64,000 bases of DNA from Opitutaceae bacterium (GCA_041395105.1 JAWLBB010000011.1:51397-115396), one strand, 5' to 3'. Shown: positions 51,262-62,351, counted from the first letter of the stretch. The notes: generated by a model not told the origin, from the sequence alone. Numbers and translations are program-made.

Positions 51262-52929
51262 TCAGTCATTGCGCCTCACGCTCTCAACATCGGTTGAGCA
51301 TCCCCTTACCGCTTCCTTTACCGCAGGTACGAGCGGAGGCGGGACGCTCAAAATGCCGATGCCTGTTCCCAAGAGTGCGTTCACCAAAGGGCATCGACCA
51401 GCCAGTTCGCCGCACAACCCGACCGAAATCCCATGGGCCTCGCTGCAGACGATCTTCAGCAGTCTGAAGACTGCAGGATGATCGTCCCGGAAATAGCGGG
51501 AAACATACGAATTCTCGCGACCCGCCGCCATGGTGTATTGGGTGAGGTCATTCGATCCAATATTGAGAAAATCGGAAACGCCCGCAATCTCACTTGCACA
51601 AAGGGCAGCAGCGGGCGTTTCGACCATTGCTCCGAGTGGGGGCAATGTCCCGAATCCGAGTTTCGATCCGACCCGGACGAGTGCGACCCTCACCTTTCTC
51701 ATGTCATCAACGGTCGTCACCATTGGAACGATGATCCGAACATCGTGTTCACGGGACAATCGCAGCAACGCTCGAAGTTGCAGGTCCAGGTAATCCGGAT
51801 AATCCAGCAGAAAGCGAACACCGCGCCGACCAAGAAAGGGATCCGATTCCGACGGAAGGGACAAATAAGGCAGTTGTTTGTCGCCGCCGATGTCCAGGAG
51901 ACGGATCGAAACAGGCTTGCCCTTCATCGGATCAATCGCCTTCGACATGCCGGCCACGAGCTCCTCCTCATCAGGGAGCATCGTACGAGCCATAAAGAAG
52001 ATCTCGATGCGAAAGAGACCGATACCATCGGCACCATTCCCGGCGGCAGTCTCCGCATCGTGGCGATTTCCTATATTGGCCATCACGGGGACCGCCACCC
52101 CGTCACGCGTTACCGCTGGCAGATTACTGAGCTTTTTTGCGGCCCTCTCTCCCGAATAATACCTTCCCTTTCGACTTCTGAACTCGGTCAGGCCGGGTTG
52201 GTCCGGCCTGATGGTGACCGTGCCGCGCAGTCCGTCGAGAAGCAGAAGGTCTCCCGTGGCAACCCGATCCAGAAGACCCGTCACCCGAGAAACACCCGGA
52301 ATACCCAACTGGCGGGTCAACAGGGCGCAATGGGATCCGGGGCCACCGCGCTCCACGACGACTCCCCGAACCGATCGGCGGGAGAAAAAAACCGTGTCGG
52401 AGGGTAGGAGTTTTCGCGCTACGAGGATGCTGCCCTTGGGCATCCTCTCCAGGGAGTGCGATTGAAGACCTGCCAGCGACCGCAGGAGCCGGCGGGCCAG
52501 GTCCGCGATATCGTCACCGCGCTGCTCAAGGAGGTCATTGCCCATCGTCCGGAATTTCCGCTCCCATCGGCCCAGGACCCGCTTCAGGGCGCATTCAGAC
52601 TTGACCAACCCTTTCTCGATTTCCGCCCGTATCTCCCCGATCAGGGCGAGATCCCGGAGCATTTCCTCGTGGGCACGGAAAATATCTCCCACCCCAGCCT
52701 CAAGCTCCTGCTCAACGCGATCGGCGGATAGGCTCAGATCGACAAGAACCTTGGCGATCGCCCGTTCGCAACGCATGCATTCCTTGTCGACCTCGTCCGC
52801 CCCGATTTCGCAGTCCAGGAGGTCGCGCTCAAGAATATCCTCAAAGACAAAGGCGCGCCCCGCCGCCAACCCCGGAGAGATGGAAATGCCTGAAAGGACT
52901 TCATTCGTCCCAATGCTCATCCGCTTCAT
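51262..52929 (-). CDS. ptsI: Phosphoenolpyruvate-protein phosphotransferase (PTS enzyme I)
   Basis: 555 residues from ATG 52929, which overlaps the upstream gene's stop by one base (TGATG). Transfers phosphate from phosphoenolpyruvate to HPr. The phospho-histidine motif GGPGSHCALLTRQLGIPGV, the PEP-binding GADGIGLFRIEIFFM region, the metal site VSIRLLDIGGDKQLPYL, LGRRGVRFLL, GAMVETPAA, DFLNIGSNDLTQYTMA and the catalytic Cys in GLCGELAG are all present, so it should be active. No HPr or sugar-specific EII gene is adjacent, so its role (carbohydrate PTS or regulatory PTS) is open. It is convergent with tRNA-Pro. Confidence 0.93.
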   Translation of the reverse strand: MKRMSIGTNEVLSGISISPGLAAGRAFVFEDILERDLLDCEIGADEVDKECMRCERAIAKVLVDLSLSADRVEQELEAGVGDIFRAHEEMLRDLALIGEIRAEIEKGLVKSECALKRVLGRWERKFRTMGNDLLEQRGDDIADLARRLLRSLAGLQSHSLERMPKGSILVARKLLPSDTVFFSRRSVRGVVVERGGPGSHCALLTRQLGIPGVSRVTGLLDRVATGDLLLLDGLRGTVTIRPDQPGLTEFRSRKGRYYSGERAAKKLSNLPAVTRDGVAVPVMANIGNRHDAETAAGNGADGIGLFRIEIFFMARTMLPDEEELVAGMSKAIDPMKGKPVSIRLLDIGGDKQLPYLSLPSESDPFLGRRGVRFLLDYPDYLDLQLRALLRLSREHDVRIIVPMVTTVDDMRKVRVALVRVGSKLGFGTLPPLGAMVETPAAALCASEIAGVSDFLNIGSNDLTQYTMAAGRENSYVSRYFRDDHPAVFRLLKIVCSEAHGISVGLCGELAGRCPLVNALLGTGIGILSVPPPLVPAVKEAVRGCSTDVESVRRND

Positions 52930-53132
52930 CAGTTTATTGGCAAAGCGATGCCACCGACAAGGATTCCCGTTAGGAAATACACGATCTTGACTGCGAGAAA
53001 GTCCCGCCTCGAATGCGCCCGCCTCAACAGGATACTGTGCGCAGCCTGAACCAATGAACCGGCCAAAAGGATGACTGCAACAAAGCTCGAGATGGTCAAC
53101 GTCTCGCTCGAAATGCCGATGAGCACTGCCAT
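52929..53132 (-). CDS. Two-helix small membrane protein coupled to ptsI
   Basis: 67 residues. Two hydrophobic helices (LTISSFVAVILLAGSLVQAA and FLAVKIVYFLTGILVGGIAL) flank a basic loop (HSILLRRAHSRRDF). Its stop codon shares one base with the ptsI start (TGATG), the classic arrangement for translational coupling, which argues strongly that both are real. No family recognised. A role in membrane association or regulation of enzyme I is only a positional inference. Confidence 0.65.
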   Translation of the reverse strand: MAVLIGISSETLTISSFVAVILLAGSLVQAAHSILLRRAHSRRDFLAVKIVYFLTGILVGGIALPIN

Positions 53133-53264
53133 GACTTCTGCTGGGAACCTCTGGGCGCTTCATCCGGGGCCGCACCGTCGCAGACTTATTCGGATTTCAC
53201 CGTGCCCCAAAGGCCCCGAATCGAAAACCCCAATGGGCGTTCCTTGCCCGAATCGCTGTCTTCT

Positions 53265-54194
53265 TCATTTCCTCCATTTCCTTGTGAAGTAGCGTCGCCC
53301 GGCATGCTCGACTGCCGCCAGTTCCTGTCTTTCAAGCAGCCTTTCCACACACGCCCACCCGGCCTGGTTCCGCTGCAGCAACTCGCGCACAGCCTCCTCC
53401 CGAAGGGGGTGGACAGCCGTGATCCTCAAGAGGTCTTCCTCCGGATCGCCGGTCGAGGCAAAGGCGTTGCCCTCATAGCCGATGAGGTATTCCACTCGTG
53501 GAACGGCCTCGGCAAGAACCTGAAAGACTGCGGTGACCACATCCTCGCACGGGCTTCGTACTCCCGGCTCCGCCGGAGGACGGGTTGGAATGGAAAGAAA
53601 GGCCTTCGAAGGCCTGAGTCGGCCCAGAAAATCGGCCAGATCCCGGGCATGTCCCATTCCGTCATTCACCCCCTCCACCAACATGGTTTCGGTGACGAGT
53701 TCTCCCGCGAAGGATCGAGCAAAGTCCAACACCCCCGACAAAATAGTGCAAAGATCGAGACGTTGGTTCGGTCGGTTGAGCCGGTGCCAGATCCGGTCGT
53801 CCACCGCATCCACCTTCAACGAGACCCAATCGGCCTGCGCCAAATCGTGCCGAACATCCGATCGGTCGATCAGCGACGCATTGGAAATGACCGCTATCGG
53901 TCGATTCAACGAACGAAGAAGCCCGATCGTCGAACCAAGATTCACATCAAGAGTGGGCTCACCGTCGGGAACGATGGTGAGATAATCGACCGGCAAATCG
54001 GCTTTTTCCAATTGTCTGCGAACATCGGTCAGGATCGTCTCGGGCTGGTGGAAGATACGACGCTCAATCCCCATATCCGTTGTCCGACCGACTTGGCAGT
54101 AGGTGCAAGAGTAAGAACAGTTCTTGGGAGGAATGGTATTTATCCCGAGGCTTCTCCCCAGCCGTCTCGAAGGGACTGGTCCAAACGCAATCAT
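53265..54194 (-). CDS. Radical SAM protein (COG0731-like)
   Basis: 309 residues. It opens with FGPVPSRRLGRSLGIN, followed by the CX3CX2C iron-sulfur motif in NCSYSCTYCQVGRTT. The glycine-rich TIVPDGEPTLD and later VSLKVDAVDD fit a SAM-binding TIM barrel. The GPVPSRRLG start is typical of a widely spread family of uncharacterised radical SAM enzymes distantly related to TYW1. The last 80 residues (REEAVRELLQRNQAGWACVE) look like a small winged-helix domain. Substrate unknown. It has its own transcription unit upstream of ptsI on the same strand, 132 bases away. Confidence 0.88.
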   Translation of the reverse strand: MIAFGPVPSRRLGRSLGINTIPPKNCSYSCTYCQVGRTTDMGIERRIFHQPETILTDVRRQLEKADLPVDYLTIVPDGEPTLDVNLGSTIGLLRSLNRPIAVISNASLIDRSDVRHDLAQADWVSLKVDAVDDRIWHRLNRPNQRLDLCTILSGVLDFARSFAGELVTETMLVEGVNDGMGHARDLADFLGRLRPSKAFLSIPTRPPAEPGVRSPCEDVVTAVFQVLAEAVPRVEYLIGYEGNAFASTGDPEEDLLRITAVHPLREEAVRELLQRNQAGWACVERLLERQELAAVEHAGRRYFTRKWRK

Positions 54195-54399
54195 TGCCTT
54201 TCAGAAGAGGCACCGCCCTGCCGGGCTACCGTATCAAGCCGCCGCGCGATCCAGCGGACTTCCGTCATGGGCCTTATAGCACCCGAGGCCGGGTCGCCCG
54301 GAAAAGACGAAACAAAAGCAGACCGTGGATGGTCCCGGCACATCTCCCAACCGAACCTATCCGTTTGCCTGGATGCGTCAAGTAGACCAGGAGTCCTCC

Positions 54400-54720
54400 T
54401 CAGCCCGTGCCCTCGCGGATCAGGAGGACATTGGACGCATTGATGACCACCCTGTAGTCGCGGCCATCCTTGCCTTTCTGTCTCAGGATGAGGAATTCTC
54501 CGCTCGCCTCGATTGCCGTCACATTGTGGATCTCATCGACATGGTCAAAAGAGACGACCACCACGGTGATGCTGTAGGATGCCTTGAGGCCGTTGAACAT
54601 CCTGGCCCACTGGCCGGCCCGGAGAGCGATTGGATTCGGCTCCACCGCGGTTTGGCAGACCACGGGCGAGGCAAAGGCCAGCGTGAGGGCGCAGAGGCAG
54701 GCAATAGTCAGTCTGTTCAT
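54400..54720 (-). CDS. Small secreted protein of unknown function
   Basis: 106 residues from ATG 54720. The N-terminus MNRLTIACLCALTLAFASPV with a cut near VVCQ-TA is a convincing signal peptide; a lipoprotein is less likely. The mature part has about 85 residues with alternating beta-like sequence (ITVVVVSFDHVDEIHNVTAI, FLILRQKGKDGRDYRVVINA). No family recognised. It is isolated, with about 200 bases of empty sequence on its 3' side and 150 bases to the divergent TPR operon. Confidence 0.65.
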   Translation of the reverse strand: MNRLTIACLCALTLAFASPVVCQTAVEPNPIALRAGQWARMFNGLKASYSITVVVVSFDHVDEIHNVTAIEASGEFLILRQKGKDGRDYRVVINASNVLLIREGTG

Positions 54721-54874
54721 GATCAAGGCGTTTTCCGGGTCAATCGAGGAGCCCGCCTTCTTTGAACGGCAGGATTGGCACCGGGATTAGGCGCAGAGGA
54801 CCCCTGGCCGGGAAATCCGTCATTTTCGTCTTCACCGAGAGGGTTCCGGTTGTTTCAGTAGACCCGCCAGACCG

Positions 54875-57733
54875 ATGAGGACGCCCACCCCCACGACCAG
54901 TCGCCTGCCCTTCAATCGGGGTTTGGTTTGGGCGATCGGGTCGCTCGGCGCAATGATTTTGGGGCAGGTTGTCTTCCCGCAAGGCAGAGAACCCACCCTG
55001 GTCCGCTTTTCGCTTCCGGAATTGCTGGAACAGGCATCGGGTGCCTTCGCGGCCGGAGACTTCGGGTTGGCGGCCGATCTTTTCGCGTCAGTCGAACGGG
55101 ACTACGGCGATGAAGAGGCCTGGCAGAGCGGCGATCTGCCTCGCCGGATTCTGCCTCTCCAGGGCTACGCCGAGCTGAAGGCGAACCGAGCTGCTGCCGC
55201 CGCTCAAACGCTGGCCTCCTTTCTAGATCGGTATCCGGATGACCGATCACAGGATGCCTCGGTCCGCTATACCCTCGCCATGGCCCTGCGAACCTCGGGA
55301 CGGGCCGAGGAAGCGCTGGCCGCCTTCAGGGATTTCCTCAACACCCATCCGGAGGACGGTCAGAGCACCCTGGCGCGTTTCCAGGAGGCCGAACTGCTCT
55401 TTCAGCTGGATCGGTCTGCCGAAGGCCTGGCGGTTCTCGACCGGATACAGGACGGCGATGCCGCGCCGAGCCTGAAACTCCAGGCCCGTCTCCTCGGCCT
55501 GAGGCGAGCCATCGAGAATGCACAGATTGACGAAGCAACACGTCGCCTTCTGGCCTCGCCCTGGCAGGCACCCGACATGCCGGAAATCGCGGTTCTCGCA
55601 TTCGCGGGACTCGACCTCGGGGATCGGCTTCTCGAAGCCGACCGGCCGGCCGACGCGATCCGCGCCTACCGCCTGGTTCCCCCGAAGCAACGCCTCATCG
55701 AATTGCAGCGGGAGCGGCTGTCCGGCCTTGAGGCCCGTATCGATCGGTCGATGCCCCTCGCCCGCGATGCCGGCGCCGCCTTCTGGATCGAATTCTATGA
55801 CGGAATGATCACTCGGATGAGGGCACAACTTGCCGCCCTCGAAGGAAGCGGAGACTACACCCCCTCACTCATGCTCAGGCGGGCCCAGGCCTTCCTCCTC
55901 GCCGGGCGCCCGCGGGAGGCCTGGCTGGTCAGCGAGGCACTGGCCACCGATGAGATGCTGCCCCCCGAGGTCCGCGAGGAGGCCCATTATCGCTGGATCC
56001 TCGCGGCCGGAGGACTCGATCGATGGGACGACGCCCTCGCGATCGGCCGTCGATTCGTCGAGGATTACCCCCAGTCGGACCGAGCCCCGGGAGCCTTCTA
56101 TACAATGGCCCAGGCCCACCTGGAACAACGTCGGTTACCCGAAGCCGCGGAGGTGCTCAGCGACCTGATCGAGCGGTTTCCCCAGGACAGGTTGCACGGA
56201 CGTTTTCTGTTTCTCCGCGGCTACATCCGGACCCTCCAGGAGGACTTTGCACCCGCCCGGGCCGACTTCGAAGAAGCGATCCGGACCGATCCCCGGGGAA
56301 GCCTCGCGATCAATTGCGGCCTCTGGCACGGACTGACCTTCTTTTTCGAACGCGACTACCCGGCCGCCCGCGGAGAGCTGGAAGCCCTCCTGGCCAAGGC
56401 GGAGAAACATCCCTTGTACCCGGAAATCAACTACCGAATCGCCTCGATCCGCTACGCCCAGCGGGACTACGAGGGTGCCGAGCTGGAACTGGGGGCATTC
56501 CTTGACGCCTTCCCGGGACACGCCCGGGAGGCGGAGGCGCGGGTCCTCCTCGGCGACACCCTGATGGCCGGGGGGAAGCTCGAGCCGGCCCTCGAAGTCT
56601 TTCGTCGGGTTCCGCCCGAAATGGCCGCACAGGAAACCTACGCCGTCTTCCAGATTGGGAAGATCCTCAAGGCGCTCGAGGACTACGAGGCCCTGGGCAA
56701 CCATTTCCGCACCTACGCCGCCCGGGACAACCAACCTCCACGGGTGAGCGAGGCGCTCTACTGGGTCGGGTGGGCGGAAAACCGGATGGAACACCCCGAT
56801 GAAGCCGAGCCGGTGTTTCGCGATGCCCTGGAGCGTTTTGGAAACGATCCCCAGGCGACGGAAATCAACGCCATTCTGACTGGTCTTGAGCGGCTGAATC
56901 GCCGAACGGATCCAACCGGTGAGGCCTTCGCGACGTGGGTGGAACTCGAGCGGATCGACGCCCGCGCCGGGGGTCGATTCACCCTCTTTGCCCGGCTCAA
57001 CCTGTTTCTGGCAGATCGTCATCTTTCAATGGATCGACCCTACGCAGCCGAAGCGCTCATTCTGGAAATCGCAGCCGAGGCGCCGATCGAGGATCTCGGT
57101 CCTGTCGCGCTTGGCCGGGTCGGCACGGTCCTGATGGAGATCGGCGCACCGTCGGCCGTTGGATATTTCGAGCGACTCCTCGAGACCTACCCCGGAAGTT
57201 TCGAGCGTGCCTATGCCTGGTACGGACAGGGCAAACTGGCCGGCGAGGCGGGTGATGACATCACAGCCATTGCCTGGCTGGATCGTTGTCCGACGGAAGC
57301 TCCGGGTCATCCGATCGTTCCCCGCGCCCTGCTCGCCGCCGCGGAAGCCCGTCTCAATCTTGGCCGGACCCGGGAGGCCGAAGCCGGATTGAAGGAGCTT
57401 CTCGGGATGAAGAGTGCCCGGGGTCGGCTGCATGCCGAAGCGCTTCGCGCACTCGCGGAGACCGCTCTGGCCGATGGTGACAGCGCCCGGGCCATCGCCT
57501 GCTTTCAGCGGATCTACACCCTGTATCAGGCCTACGATGACCTCGTGGCCGAAGCCTGGTTCCGGAGTGCCGGTCTCTTCGAAGAACGAGGAGACCTGTC
57601 CGCCGCCTACAATTCCTACCTCCAGTTGGCGACCAACGAACGATTGCAGGATTCGCCGTTCATCGGCCCGGCCATCAAAGCCCGCGACCGGCTCGAACCC
57701 AGGATCCAGACTGTGGAGGAACCTTCGCCATGA
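54875..57733 (+). CDS. Large secreted TPR protein heading a TPR-TPR-ExbB operon
   Basis: 952 residues. A signal anchor (GLVWAIGSLGAMILGQVVFP) is followed by at least fifteen tetratricopeptide-like repeats across the entire protein (for example QASGAFAAGDFGLAADLFAS, ALRTSGRAEEALAAFRDFLN, MGIRYAQRDYEGAEL-type units), in the pattern of YbgF/BamD-like periplasmic repeats. There is no catalytic domain. It should be a periplasmic scaffold. It overlaps the next gene by four bases (ATGA), and a proton-channel gene follows, so the three probably form a trans-envelope energised complex, as in other Verrucomicrobiota. Its partner at the outer membrane is not known. Confidence 0.85.
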   Translation: MRTPTPTTSRLPFNRGLVWAIGSLGAMILGQVVFPQGREPTLVRFSLPELLEQASGAFAAGDFGLAADLFASVERDYGDEEAWQSGDLPRRILPLQGYAELKANRAAAAAQTLASFLDRYPDDRSQDASVRYTLAMALRTSGRAEEALAAFRDFLNTHPEDGQSTLARFQEAELLFQLDRSAEGLAVLDRIQDGDAAPSLKLQARLLGLRRAIENAQIDEATRRLLASPWQAPDMPEIAVLAFAGLDLGDRLLEADRPADAIRAYRLVPPKQRLIELQRERLSGLEARIDRSMPLARDAGAAFWIEFYDGMITRMRAQLAALEGSGDYTPSLMLRRAQAFLLAGRPREAWLVSEALATDEMLPPEVREEAHYRWILAAGGLDRWDDALAIGRRFVEDYPQSDRAPGAFYTMAQAHLEQRRLPEAAEVLSDLIERFPQDRLHGRFLFLRGYIRTLQEDFAPARADFEEAIRTDPRGSLAINCGLWHGLTFFFERDYPAARGELEALLAKAEKHPLYPEINYRIASIRYAQRDYEGAELELGAFLDAFPGHAREAEARVLLGDTLMAGGKLEPALEVFRRVPPEMAAQETYAVFQIGKILKALEDYEALGNHFRTYAARDNQPPRVSEALYWVGWAENRMEHPDEAEPVFRDALERFGNDPQATEINAILTGLERLNRRTDPTGEAFATWVELERIDARAGGRFTLFARLNLFLADRHLSMDRPYAAEALILEIAAEAPIEDLGPVALGRVGTVLMEIGAPSAVGYFERLLETYPGSFERAYAWYGQGKLAGEAGDDITAIAWLDRCPTEAPGHPIVPRALLAAAEARLNLGRTREAEAGLKELLGMKSARGRLHAEALRALAETALADGDSARAIACFQRIYTLYQAYDDLVAEAWFRSAGLFEERGDLSAAYNSYLQLATNERLQDSPFIGPAIKARDRLEPRIQTVEEPSP

Positions 57734-58710
57734 ACCGCTTTCCCCTGCTGCGCGTCGGTCTGGCACTGGTCCTCCATTGCGTTGTTCACTTGCAGGCCCA
57801 ACCGGACCCATTCGCCCACCAGGCCACGATCGTCACCACGACGGGAAAGGTCTACCGGGGATGGCTGGACGGATACCGGGACGACCGGGTCCGACTGCGT
57901 ATCGCGGCCGACCGCGGTGAGGCGATCTACCAGTTTGCCCCTGATGAAATCCGCTCGCTCGTCTTTCCCGATGCCGACCGGGCGGAAGAGGTCATGACCC
58001 CCGCAGAATCCATCACCGATGACCATGTGCTCGCGATCCTCGAGGAGGTCTGGGCCGGACGTGCCGCCTACCTGCCCGCTCTCGACCGGGCCAACCGCGG
58101 GCCCCTGTTGGCTTACGCCGAGGGTCTGCTCAAGGCGGGTCGACCAATGGAAGCAATCGCCCGGGCCCGTCGGATGAGCGGCCTCGACCTCGATGAGTCC
58201 GAGACTGAGCGCATGGCAACCGTCCTCCTCCTCGGCTATGAAGCCGCCGGACTCCATGAAGAGGCGGCCATCCTGGCCGAAAACTGGTGCCGGAAGCATC
58301 GGCCGTCGGGACCCTCGGTCATCGGTTGGGCCGTTCTCGTCCGGCAGGGACTTCGGGACCAGAATTGGGAATCCGTTCTCTGGCTCGGCCTGCATCCCGT
58401 CGCTTTCGGATGCGACGCCGGAGCGATCGGACTCGATCATTGCTATGCCGCTGTCATCTCCGCATCTCTGGAGACTGACGATGCCGCCACCGCGGTCACC
58501 CTCTTCAACGAGATGCAGGAGCGGGGCATTGAGTGGCCCGAAGGCGAGCCCCTTTTTGCCGAAACGTTGAGGCTGATCGAAACCGCCTTACGGCCGGAGA
58601 CACCTCCAGAGGAACCCGCACTGGATGAGGAACCCGTCGGTCCGCCGATCCCCGACCCCTGGTTGACCCTGGAGGCCGTTCGCCGGGTTCTGGCCCAACC
58701 CGGTTCTTGA
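57730..58710 (+). CDS. Second periplasmic helical-repeat protein of the ExbB operon
   Basis: 326 residues. A signal peptide (LLRVGLALVLHCVVHLQAQ) is followed by a small beta segment (ATIVTTTGKVYRGWLDGYRD, DEIRSLVFPDADR) that resembles an SH3-like or Sm-like fold. A helical TPR-like region then runs from about 110 (YAEGLLKAGRPMEAIARARR, LLGYEAAGLHEEAAILAENW, TAVTLFNEMQERGIEW). The C-terminus is Pro/Glu-rich. No family name can be given. Translation is coupled to the preceding large TPR gene and the ExbB-like gene starts 15 bases after its stop, so all three are one unit. Confidence 0.82.
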   Translation: MNRFPLLRVGLALVLHCVVHLQAQPDPFAHQATIVTTTGKVYRGWLDGYRDDRVRLRIAADRGEAIYQFAPDEIRSLVFPDADRAEEVMTPAESITDDHVLAILEEVWAGRAAYLPALDRANRGPLLAYAEGLLKAGRPMEAIARARRMSGLDLDESETERMATVLLLGYEAAGLHEEAAILAENWCRKHRPSGPSVIGWAVLVRQGLRDQNWESVLWLGLHPVAFGCDAGAIGLDHCYAAVISASLETDDAATAVTLFNEMQERGIEWPEGEPLFAETLRLIETALRPETPPEEPALDEEPVGPPIPDPWLTLEAVRRVLAQPGS

Positions 58711-58725
58711 ACCTCTTTCCTGATC

Positions 58726-59478
58726 ATGAAACAGTCCCCTCCCATGTTCCGTTGCACCGCGTCTTTTCTCGGCCTCCTGATGGCCACGGCATCCTTGCAA
58801 GGGGCCGACCGCACCACCAACGGCGGCGACCTCAACCTCTGGGGCCTGATTCAACAGGGCGGCTGGGCCATGTATCCACTCGGCCTCTGCTCGATCGTCA
58901 TGCTCTTCCTAATTCTCCATGCCGTCCGGGAAACCAAGGCCGGCCGGTTCATTCCCGACGACCTGATCGATCGGCTCCTGCCGCTCGTCCGAAAACGGGA
59001 GTTCAGTCGCGTCTCGGAGCTGCTGGCGGCACGCCAGACCGTCCTGACCCGCTCGCTCGAAGCCGGACTGCAGCGGGCGCGCTCCGTCCTGCCCGACGCC
59101 AACAAGGCACGAGTCGAAGAGACCGTATCGGAAGGCCTCGAGCATGAAGAAAACGCCATCGGCCAATGGATCAACTACCTGAATGTCGTCGCCACGGTCG
59201 CCCCGATGATCGGACTTCTGGGCACGGTCAGTGGAATGATCGGGGCGTTTCAAACCATCTCTGCAGGCGGAATGGGGCGCCCCGAACTTCTCGCTGGTGA
59301 CATCGGCGAGGCTCTCATCACGACTGCGGTGGGGCTCGTCATCGGCATACCCGCCATGGTCGCCTACTTCATCCTGCGCGCCCGCCTCGACAATCGCATG
59401 ATGGCGACCGCACGCGAAGCCGGACGCATCCTCGATCAGCTCGACGCGCCCGGCCCGGAAAACGAAAGCGACACCTGA
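58726..59478 (+). CDS. exbB: ExbB/TolQ/MotA-family proton channel
   Basis: 250 residues. A signal-like segment (FRCTASFLGLLMATASLQGA) precedes three membrane helices: QQGGWAMYPLGLCSIVMLFL, then after a cytoplasmic helical domain NYLNVVATVAPMIGLLGTVS and EALITTAVGLVIGIPAMVAY. The TVAPMIGLLGTVSGMIGAFQ and ALITTAVGLVIGIPA motifs are family signatures, and the threonines in them line the proton path. It should convert proton flow into movement of an ExbD-type partner. Unusually, no exbD gene follows; the next gene is gnd with its own gap of 76 bases. The partner must be elsewhere, or this protein works with the TPR proteins alone. Confidence 0.92.
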   Translation: MKQSPPMFRCTASFLGLLMATASLQGADRTTNGGDLNLWGLIQQGGWAMYPLGLCSIVMLFLILHAVRETKAGRFIPDDLIDRLLPLVRKREFSRVSELLAARQTVLTRSLEAGLQRARSVLPDANKARVEETVSEGLEHEENAIGQWINYLNVVATVAPMIGLLGTVSGMIGAFQTISAGGMGRPELLAGDIGEALITTAVGLVIGIPAMVAYFILRARLDNRMMATAREAGRILDQLDAPGPENESDT

Positions 59479-59554
59479 CGGATCCACCGGCCGGGACCCG
59501 CTGCGATTTTGGTGGTTTTTTCCACCCGAATATGGCCATATGCCCTTCACAATT

Positions 59555-61063
<1,509 letters not shown>

Positions 61064-61071
61064 GGAAGTGA

Positions 61072-61093
61072 CCCCGGCAAGAGACTGCCGGGG
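61072..61093. terminator. Stem-loop between gnd and the convergent rhamnose isomerase gene
   Basis: CCCCGGCA and TGCCGGGG form an 8-bp stem with loop AGAGAC. There is no T run, so an intrinsic-terminator role is uncertain, but the position between two convergent stop codons fits. Confidence 0.5.
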
Positions 61094-61121
61094 CTACACC
61101 ACCAATGCAGGACGTCCCCGT

Positions 61122-62321
61122 TCAGGCGTAGCTGCCGCCCTGGACGATGCCCAGATCCTTCCGTCGTTGTGTCCGCTCCCTGGCGGCAGCCTTCTCGTAG
61201 CCGCTCCGGCGGTGGGCGAGGAGGGGATCGGCAGCCAGTCCCTTCTTCTTCCGCCAGAGCTCAATGGCCGGGCGCACGTCGGTCGCGAAGGCATCCTTGA
61301 GGAGGTTTTCCGCGCCGATGATATCGCCCCTGTTCTGCAGGACCCTGAGTTTCCGGTGATCGACCAGGGCCGCTTTGGACCACAACTCCTGGGCCGTCAT
61401 CACGGTCTGGATCATCGCCTCGATTTTCGGCTTCAGATTGTGCGACTGATCGACCATGTAGGCGATATCCGGATACTTTCCGGAATCGGCCGCAAAGGCG
61501 TGAATCTCGTGGAAGATGCGGAAGATCTGGTAGGGATCGATTGAACCGAGGGTCAGGTCATCGTCGGCGTAACGCCGGTCGTTGAAGTGGAAACCGCCCA
61601 GCATGCCCTCGTCGAGAAGGAGGGCGACGATCTGCTCGATGTTCTGTGCCTGATAATGGTGACCGGTGTCGACGAGCACCCGGGCCCTCGGACCGGCCTT
61701 CTTCGCCAGGAGGTATGCCATGCCCCAGTCGGCGATGTCGGTATGGTAGAAGGCGGGCTCGAAGGGTTTGTATTCGACCAGCACGATCTGGTCGCCCTTC
61801 AGGCGCTGCTGGGTCGCTTTCAGGCCCTCCTCAAAGAGGTGCTTGCGGCGGCGGATGTCGTCCTGCCCCGGGTAGTTGGTGCCGTCGGTGAACCAGAGGG
61901 AAAGGTAGCGGCTGCGGACCGCCTTCTGTATTTCAATACAGTCAAACACATGATCGAGAGCGGCCTTCCTGACCTTGGCGTCCGGATTGGCGAAGGATCC
62001 GAGCTTATAATGCTGATCCTGGAAAACGTTCGGATTGATCGAACCGACCGCCACCCCGTTCTTCCTGGCCAGCCGGGCGACCGCCTTGGGATCCCCGCCG
62101 GGCTGGAAATCCCAGAGCACGTGGACCGCAACAGAAGGGCAACAGCCGGTGACCGCGTTGACCTGACCGGCATCGGCAAACTTGTCCGCCGTGTCGATGG
62201 CCGCGGCGGCCTGGAAGAACTTTCCAAACCGGGTCCCGGTATCGGCAAAGCCCCAGCTGGGCACTTCGATCTCGAGCTTGGAAAGCGACTGGACTATCTT
62301 GTTTCTTTGGGTGGGCGTCAT
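61122..62321 (-). CDS. rhaI: L-rhamnose isomerase, Pseudomonas stutzeri (RhaI) type
   Basis: 399 residues. Isomerises L-rhamnose to L-rhamnulose in a TIM barrel with divalent metal. It matches the RhaI branch rather than E. coli RhaA: IEVPSWGFADTGTRFGKFFQ, CPSVAVHVLWDF, RYLSLWFTDGTNYPGQDDIR, IVLVEYKPFEPAFYHTDIAD (metal-binding Glu), VLVDTGHHYQAQNIEQIVAL (Asp and His) and LGGFHFNDRRYADDDLTLGS (further ligands). It is 30 bases downstream of an MFS carrier gene on the same strand, so import and isomerisation are probably coordinated. Rhamnulokinase and aldolase are not in the window. Confidence 0.92.
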   Translation of the reverse strand: MTPTQRNKIVQSLSKLEIEVPSWGFADTGTRFGKFFQAAAAIDTADKFADAGQVNAVTGCCPSVAVHVLWDFQPGGDPKAVARLARKNGVAVGSINPNVFQDQHYKLGSFANPDAKVRKAALDHVFDCIEIQKAVRSRYLSLWFTDGTNYPGQDDIRRRKHLFEEGLKATQQRLKGDQIVLVEYKPFEPAFYHTDIADWGMAYLLAKKAGPRARVLVDTGHHYQAQNIEQIVALLLDEGMLGGFHFNDRRYADDDLTLGSIDPYQIFRIFHEIHAFAADSGKYPDIAYMVDQSHNLKPKIEAMIQTVMTAQELWSKAALVDHRKLRVLQNRGDIIGAENLLKDAFATDVRPAIELWRKKKGLAADPLLAHRRSGYEKAAARERTQRRKDLGIVQGGSYA

Positions 62322-62351
62322 AAGTGGTCTATGGCTGGAAAGACGGTTCGA

